Shown here one piece after another: positions 5,219 to 6,969 of a DNA stretch of 6,969 bases (its first letter is position 1; each line of letters opens with the position of its first letter). The stretch comes from Dethiosulfovibrio sp. GTDB lineage: Bacteria > Synergistota > Synergistia > Synergistales > Dethiosulfovibrionaceae. The notes beneath the pieces were generated by a model. The model did not search any database. It had not been told where the DNA came from and saw only the letters and a program-made list of their open reading frames with translations. Both the position numbers and the translations under genes were made by a program. The DNA is taken from positions 1 to 6,969 of the forward strand of contig JAQUTB010000086.1 in the NCBI GenBank assembly GCA_028709985.1, written 5' to 3'.

Positions 5219-6208
5219 TCACTCCTTTATCTTCTTGGCTCGCTCCACTAAGTAAGCCCATGTCACGTCTGGGACCAGCTCCCGAACCTGTCCCATCTCA
5301 CCTCGGCTCAGTAGATCCCTCACTAACGACGCGCTGACGACATGTTCCCCCGACTCTATCCTCTGAAGCTCCACGACCTCTATCCCCAGAGGAGGAAGGG
5401 TCTCTTTCATTATCCTGTTGTAGATCCCCGTCAGGGGACAGATCGGCTCTGATCCCACGAAACGGCGCACCACCCCAAGAGGAGGGGCTATCTTCGTGGC
5501 GAATATCGTGAGGTCCAACGAGGCGTGGACCGACGATGCCTCCCCTCCCTTGGTGAAGTAGGTCGGAAAGGTCGCGGAGGATATGACGTAGGGACCGCTT
5601 GGTATCACCGTGACGTTGGACAAGTCTGCGACACCTTCCTTCACCAGCCTAAACCGATCGGCGAAGGGAAAGACCGAGCGATCCTCCTCCACCACCATGA
5701 CGAAAACCTCTTCCGCCCCCTGGGAGGCCCTCTCTATGAGCCACCGGTGTCCCAGAGTGAAGGGGTTGCAGTTGACCACCACAGCCCCACAGGGACGACC
5801 TGGAGCAATTGCCCTGAGCCCCGAGCGAAAGTCCTCGATCCCAGGCCTGCCCCACTCCAGAAGCGACGCTCCCTCCACCGACGCCACAGGGGAGAAGCCC
5901 ATGTGGCAGAAGCTCCTCTCCTCCGACGGCTTGGTGAACAGAAAAAGATGGCCCATGCCGAGGGAAACCGCCCTGGATATGAGTGAGGAGATCAAAGAGA
6001 CGGCGACCCCCTCGCCCTCCAGTTCCGGCTCCACCGCTACACCCTGTATCACCGACCCTATGAGCGATCCGGTGCCGACGAGCCGGTCGCCCTCGAAGGC
6101 CCCCAGCATCAGGCCCTGTCCTGTAGGCACAGAGAGGCCACGGGCCTGAAGAAGGCCCCTCCTGTCCTCAAGCTCAGACGACAGCACCAGCTCCCGAAGC
6201 TCAGTCAT
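5219..6208 (-). CDS. citC: [Citrate (pro-3S)-lyase] ligase
   Basis: Cytoplasmic enzyme of 329 residues that activates citrate lyase by acetylating the prosthetic group on CitD with acetate and ATP. The N-terminal ~120 residues look like a GNAT acetyltransferase-type domain (GVAVEPELEGEGVAVSLISS 56-75; a glycine-rich turn then helix). The C-terminal part is a nucleotidyltransferase: NCNPFTLGHRWLIE (146-159) is the family's variant (T/H)xGH nucleotide-binding motif with Gly153-His154, and VSASLVRDLL (291-300) is the S-x-x-x-R-like ATP-binding end motif. E. coli CitC is about 350 residues, so this is slightly short but complete in domains. ATG 6208 overlaps the aconitase stop by 8 bp; a GAGGG about 12 nt upstream is a distant Shine-Dalgarno, so coupling to aconitase translation is likely. 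Ends in TGA sharing one base with the upstream ATG of citD. Confidence 0.93.
   Translation of the reverse strand: MTELRELVLSSELEDRRGLLQARGLSVPTGQGLMLGAFEGDRLVGTGSLIGSVIQGVAVEPELEGEGVAVSLISSLISRAVSLGMGHLFLFTKPSEERSFCHMGFSPVASVEGASLLEWGRPGIEDFRSGLRAIAPGRPCGAVVVNCNPFTLGHRWLIERASQGAEEVFVMVVEEDRSVFPFADRFRLVKEGVADLSNVTVIPSGPYVISSATFPTYFTKGGEASSVHASLDLTIFATKIAPPLGVVRRFVGSEPICPLTGIYNRIMKETLPPLGIEVVELQRIESGEHVVSASLVRDLLSRGEMGQVRELVPDVTWAYLVERAKKIKE
5222..5228 (-). promoter_or_regulatory. Ribosome binding site that decides the citD start
   Basis: On the minus strand AAAGGAG lies inside the citC 3' end. It is only 2 nt from the first citD ATG (5219), which is too close, and 8 nt from the second (5213), a normal distance. 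It therefore favours ATG 5213. Confidence 0.65.
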
Positions 6209-6969
6209 CCATCAACGCCGCCCTCGCCACGTTCAGAGTTCCCCCCGCTTTGATCGTGCCCCTCTGCCTCTTCGACAGGTCGTTTATCAATGTCATATCG
6301 CCGGACAGCTCGAAAGTCGCGGAGATCGTGCCCCCGTCGATCTGGCTCATAAGGTTGTCTATCGTAACTACCTCCCCCTGCTTCACCCTCTCGTAGTCCT
6401 CCTGGCTCCGGAATAGGAGGGGCAATATGCCGGAGTTTATCAGATTCTGGCGATGGATACGGGCGTAGGAGAGGGCTATAACCGCCTTTATGCCCAGATA
6501 TTGAGGAGCCAGTGCGGCGTGCTCTCTGCTGGATCCCTGGCCGTAGTTCTGCCCTCCGACGATTACTCCACCGCCTGCGGACATGGCCCGTTCCGGGAAG
6601 GAAGGGTCCACCGTGGCGTAGCAGTGTTTCGATATAGCCGGTATGTTGGACCTAAGGGGGAGGATCTTGGCTCCCGCTGGCATTATGTGGTCGGTTGTGA
6701 TATTGTCCCCCACCTTCAGGAGGACCTCCCCTTTAAGGACATCTCCCATAGGGGGAAAGACCGGAAGGGGCTTTATGTTCGGGCCCCTAAGGACCTCCAC
6801 CGACGACCGGTCCTCCGGGGGCCATATGACCATGCGGTCGTCTATCTCGAACCGCTCGGGCACGGCGATCTTCCGAGGCTCCCCTAAGGTCCTGGGATCG
6901 GTTATGACCCCTGTAAGGGCCGAGGCGGCGGCGGTCTCCACGCTGACTAGGTGGACCTTTCCGTCGGCC
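6201..6969 (-). CDS. Aconitate hydratase, C-terminal part (5' end outside window)
   Basis: The frame is open from the window edge to TGA at 6201-6203, giving 256 residues if read from base 6968. They cover the join to, and all of, the aconitase swivel domain (domain 4). Signature segments: ETAAASALTGVITDPR, the region after the third domain; GDNITTDHIMPAGAKILP, the domain-4 opening strand and loop; and GGGVIVGGQNYGQGSSREHAALAP, containing QGSSREHAA, which holds active-site residues in aconitases. SYARIHRQNLINSGILPLLF also fits the family. The [4Fe-4S] cysteines lie in the missing N-terminal part. The enzyme interconverts citrate and isocitrate. The sequence recalls the shorter Aquifex-type aconitases of anaerobes rather than long AcnA, though only the C-terminus can be judged. 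Gene symbol left blank because acnA/acnB naming is unsafe here. The GTG at 6941 is internal, not a start. It is the upstream neighbour of citC and overlaps it by 8 bp, so aconitase and citrate lyase accessory genes share one transcript. Confidence 0.92.
   Translation of the reverse strand, partial: ADGKVHLVSVETAAASALTGVITDPRTLGEPRKIAVPERFEIDDRMVIWPPEDRSSVEVLRGPNIKPLPVFPPMGDVLKGEVLLKVGDNITTDHIMPAGAKILPLRSNIPAISKHCYATVDPSFPERAMSAGGGVIVGGQNYGQGSSREHAALAPQYLGIKAVIALSYARIHRQNLINSGILPLLFRSQEDYERVKQGEVVTIDNLMSQIDGGTISATFELSGDMTLINDLSKRQRGTIKAGGTLNVARAALMDD

Noticed and set aside
5525..6149. Plus-strand open frames of 153 and 179 residues inside citC
   Set aside because: citC has full family motifs on the other strand; the plus-strand products are low-complexity Ser/Pro/Arg-rich and unrecognisable.

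Overview
The window looks like a stretch of chromosome from a GC-rich anaerobic amino-acid-fermenting bacterium. It carries two catabolic gene sets that face each other. Heavy use of AGG (Arg) and ATA (Ile) codons in a GC-rich background, together with the gene content, suggests Synergistota (Dethiosulfovibrio / Aminobacterium-like). This is judgement from memory of such genomes, not a search.

Plus strand, 1-4102. First comes the 3' end of a NarL/FixJ-type response regulator (receiver plus LuxR helix-turn-helix), cut by the window edge. A 137-bp AT-richer gap follows. Then come a DAACS-family (glutamate-transporter fold) amino acid:cation symporter, a short-chain (SDR) L-threonine 3-dehydrogenase, and glycine C-acetyltransferase (2-amino-3-ketobutyrate CoA ligase, Kbl). 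A strong 22-bp palindromic hairpin separates the transporter from tdh. The last two enzymes form the complete route threonine -> 2-amino-3-ketobutyrate -> glycine + acetyl-CoA with NADH formed. The transporter has lost the arginine that binds acidic side chains, which fits uptake of a neutral amino acid such as threonine or serine.

Minus strand, 6969-4084. A tightly packed operon reads acn (3' part of an aconitase, cut by the window edge) -> citC (citrate lyase ligase) -> citD (citrate lyase acyl carrier subunit) -> citG (triphosphoribosyl-dephospho-CoA synthase). Every junction overlaps or is within 2 nt, so translation is probably coupled. The genes for the catalytic subunits (citE, citF) and the prosthetic-group transferase (citX) are not in the window; citD is followed directly by citG. 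The set implies a path between (iso)citrate and acetate + oxaloacetate. In a fermenter this could drain glutamate-derived 2-oxoglutarate through isocitrate and citrate, which is inference.

The two operons meet tail to tail and overlap by 19 bp (kbl/citG), leaving no room for an ordinary intergenic terminator. A perfect 14-bp inverted repeat inside the citG 3' region is a candidate transcription stop or RNA structure. I see no mobile element, CRISPR array, tRNA or rRNA, and no clearly new system. The most interesting points are the altered transporter site, the citrate lyase operon lacking citE/F, and the convergent overlap.
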